A stretch of DNA of 64,000 nucleotides from Laccaria trichodermophora (Eukaryota; Basidiomycota; Agaricomycetes; Agaricales; Hydnangiaceae): the NCBI GenBank assembly GCA_018417955.1, contig JACTVC010000002.1, positions 2,976,001-3,040,000 of the forward strand. Direction: 5' to 3'. The first letter of the stretch is position 1. Every line of letters begins with the position of its first letter. Below are positions 62,296-64,000 of the stretch, piece after piece. Below the pieces are notes generated by a model. The model saw nothing but the letters and a program-made list of their open reading frames with translations, ran no database searches and had not been told where the DNA came from. The translations under genes and the position numbers were made by a program.

Positions 62296-64000
62296 TCACA
62301 ATCGTACATACATATGCCTCTCCTTCTCCTTGGATCGCATCACAGGGGTTTCCTCAAAATGAGGCAGTAATGAACGGGAAGCCGTTGGCGACCTCAACAC
62401 CTGTCGAGCCATGGACTCGTCGTTCAACTTGTTCCGTCTAACAGGAGAATCATCAAATGCATCCAACCTGTTCGGTGCTTCATAACTCAGACCACCCCCA
62501 CTTCCCACTGCTCCATCGTCGTCCAACGCGGCAGAAAGAGACCCTGAGCCACCAAAGGTCTTGCTTGGGGATCCTCGGACCGTTGGTCGCGATGGCGTCT
62601 GGAACAAGTCATTTACGCGAGTAGACCAAAGATTCTTTGGTGTGGTAAATGATGGTCCAAACCGTATCCCCCGTGATGGCGTCGAGGTGGGATCAAATGC
62701 GTCGTAAGTCTGAGTAACAATGTCAAAAGGACCAGGAGTACTGGTGGTATAAATCCTTACACCATGCGGATGACGTTGAGGTGTCGTTGGACCATGGCTT
62801 GAAGAACCGACCCAAGAGTTCCCATCGGGATGGTCAGAACGAGATCGCATAGGTGTCTCGGGTATCCTTGATGGATGCCAGTGAGGAGAGTCTTGGATTG
62901 AGGGTTGGAAAAAAGGCGTGTCGGAAGATCGAGGAATATGGGGAGACTCGTCAGTTGGCACAAAAATTGGCTCGCTGGCCATGACAGAGTCAAAATCTTC
63001 CGAGTCAGAAGAGGGCGAATGGCTTCTTGTCAAGCATGTCCGACAAAACCAAGGATCCTCCTCCTTCCCAAGCTCAGCGATATTTCGGATGCCGATGCAT
63101 TGGAGGTGATACCACGTCTGGCAGCCATCACATTGCACGAGTTCACGTCCATCATCCGTCCCATTACAAATGCAAAGTACTTCGTCACCATCTTCATGCT
63201 CGTCGTCCAACTCGCGTTGTCGGCGTTGCTGGCGGTAAGAGAGGGCCCGCACACTCTTCTTGGAGAGCAATGCTGCCCGTGCATCACCAGGATCACTGGG
63301 AAAAAGACTTCTTTTCTTTAACTGAGCCTTCCTTGTGTCTTCTGGGTACGCCAGTAAAGGTACCATCTTCCCCCTACCAATTCTCACAGGTGATGGTCTG
63401 TCGGTGTCGTTCTCATAAACCATACCCCATTTTGAGGGTGGGAGCACCTCCTCATCCTCTTTCTGAGCGCTTCCCAAGTGACTGTCGCCATCATCTTCGT
63501 CGTCAGAGTCTCGATCCAGAAACCTTTCAATCCATCGCAATCTCTCTTCTTCTTCAGCTTTGGCAATTTCAGCGCGTTCCTCTGTGCGGAGACGCCATGG
63601 AAACTCGGTGTCAGGCCAATTCGGTTTTTCATTGACTTCCTCGAGAGTAGCAGTCGCGGAGGCCAACGCCTTTTTCTCTCTAGCAGTAGGTTGCGTGCCC
63701 TTCTTCTTGCGTCGATTAGCACCGCGTTTCTTGCTGGGCGATGGCTCTGGGCTCCCCGGATCGCGATGCTCGTCGCTGGGCACGTCGAGCAATACCCGCC
63801 CTTTTCCTTCTAACTGTATAGGAACAAGCCGTGTCCTCACACCGCTCTCTTGAATTCCAGAACGAAAGGCTGCAAGTCTCTTCCGCTTCTTCAGCTCTTT
63901 CTCGGTGGGCGGAGCTTCCTGAACTCTTTCCAATTGTTGCACTATATTGGATGATCCGGAAAAGCCTCCTGCAGGGAGGGCAACAGGCTGAGGCTGACGA
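62296..64000 (-). CDS. PHD-finger protein, 5' end beyond the window
   Basis: An uninterrupted minus-strand frame that stays open to the right edge without a Met that must be the start, so the gene is truncated there. Order from the edge: a basic Lys/Arg-rich segment (KELKKRKRLAAFRSGIQ), an acidic region (RFLDRDSDDEDDGDSHLG), then a PHD finger with Cys4-His-Cys3 spacing. The ligands are in VLCICNGTDDGRELVQCDG, CQTWYHLQCIG and DPWFCRTCL (about 63040-63170). A Ser/Pro/Thr-rich tail follows, ending MRSKEKERHMYVRL. The finger is of the kind that reads histone H3 tails, so a chromatin role is likely, but I cannot name the protein. Confidence 0.8.
   Translation of the reverse strand, partial: RQPQPVALPAGGFSGSSNIVQQLERVQEAPPTEKELKKRKRLAAFRSGIQESGVRTRLVPIQLEGKGRVLLDVPSDEHRDPGSPEPSPSKKRGANRRKKKGTQPTAREKKALASATATLEEVNEKPNWPDTEFPWRLRTEERAEIAKAEEEERLRWIERFLDRDSDDEDDGDSHLGSAQKEDEEVLPPSKWGMVYENDTDRPSPVRIGRGKMVPLLAYPEDTRKAQLKKRSLFPSDPGDARAALLSKKSVRALSYRQQRRQRELDDEHEDGDEVLCICNGTDDGRELVQCDGCQTWYHLQCIGIRNIAELGKEEDPWFCRTCLTRSHSPSSDSEDFDSVMASEPIFVPTDESPHIPRSSDTPFFQPSIQDSPHWHPSRIPETPMRSRSDHPDGNSWVGSSSHGPTTPQRHPHGVRIYTTSTPGPFDIVTQTYDAFDPTSTPSRGIRFGPSFTTPKNLWSTRVNDLFQTPSRPTVRGSPSKTFGGSGSLSAALDDDGAVGSGGGLSYEAPNRLDAFDDSPVRRNKLNDESMARQVLRSPTASRSLLPHFEETPVMRSKEKERHMYVRL

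Overview
The window is ordinary nuclear DNA of a filamentous fungus, almost certainly an agaricomycete basidiomycete. The evidence is dense genes with many 45-60 nt GT-AG introns, very short intergenic spaces, and proteins typical of that group: a fungal ADAM protease, a UvrD-type helicase fused to a tetratricopeptide-like region, an ERF4-domain protein with a long disordered N-terminus, and a Yap1/Pap1 bZIP with a cysteine-containing tail. I found no rRNA, tRNA, CRISPR array or intact transposon. All exon joins were inferred by eye from splice signals and family conservation; no alignment was run.

Layout. 0.4-3.8 kb: ADAM metalloprotease (+). 4.4-5.5 kb: mitochondrial ClpP (-), divergent from a Brl1/Brr6 nuclear-envelope protein (+, to 7.1 kb). 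8.2-8.6 kb: a tiny SERF-family gene (-) in a gene-poor stretch (7.1-10.1 kb). 10.1-21.4 kb: four + genes in a row, the corepressor Cyc8/Ssn6, an Erf4/GCP16-like protein, methionine synthase Met6 and a Yap1/Pap1-like factor. 21.9-26.9 kb: Snf2/Sth1 remodeller ATPase (-), divergent from Ku80 (+, to 30.4 kb). 30.5-32.6 kb: SRP68 (-), divergent from Get3 (+, to 34.1 kb). 34.3-38.4 kb: mitochondrial DNA polymerase gamma (-), divergent from a giant superfamily-1 helicase (+, 38.7-47.1 kb). 47.1-55.5 kb: three tandem - genes, an ABC half-transporter, a Sel1-repeat protein and the splicing helicase Prp16. 56.8-58.1 kb: FYVE-finger protein (-). 58.1-60.1 kb: no convincing gene. 60.1-62.2 kb: a gene I read as a Mei4/Rec24-like meiotic recombination factor (-). 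62.3 kb to the edge: a PHD-finger protein (-), cut off at its 5' end.

Most genes are housekeeping and do not form a cluster. Suggestive pairings are the two ER-targeting systems SRP68 and Get3 on one 124-bp promoter region, and several tail-to-tail neighbours 19-30 bp apart whose mRNAs should overlap antisense. The most interesting details are two independent 6-nt microexons (one encodes the third zinc-binding His of the ADAM protease, the other two residues of ClpP), an internal duplication in the spacer of DNA polymerase gamma, an ATGA stop/start overlap between the Sel1 protein and the ABC transporter, and the divergent Mei4 candidate.
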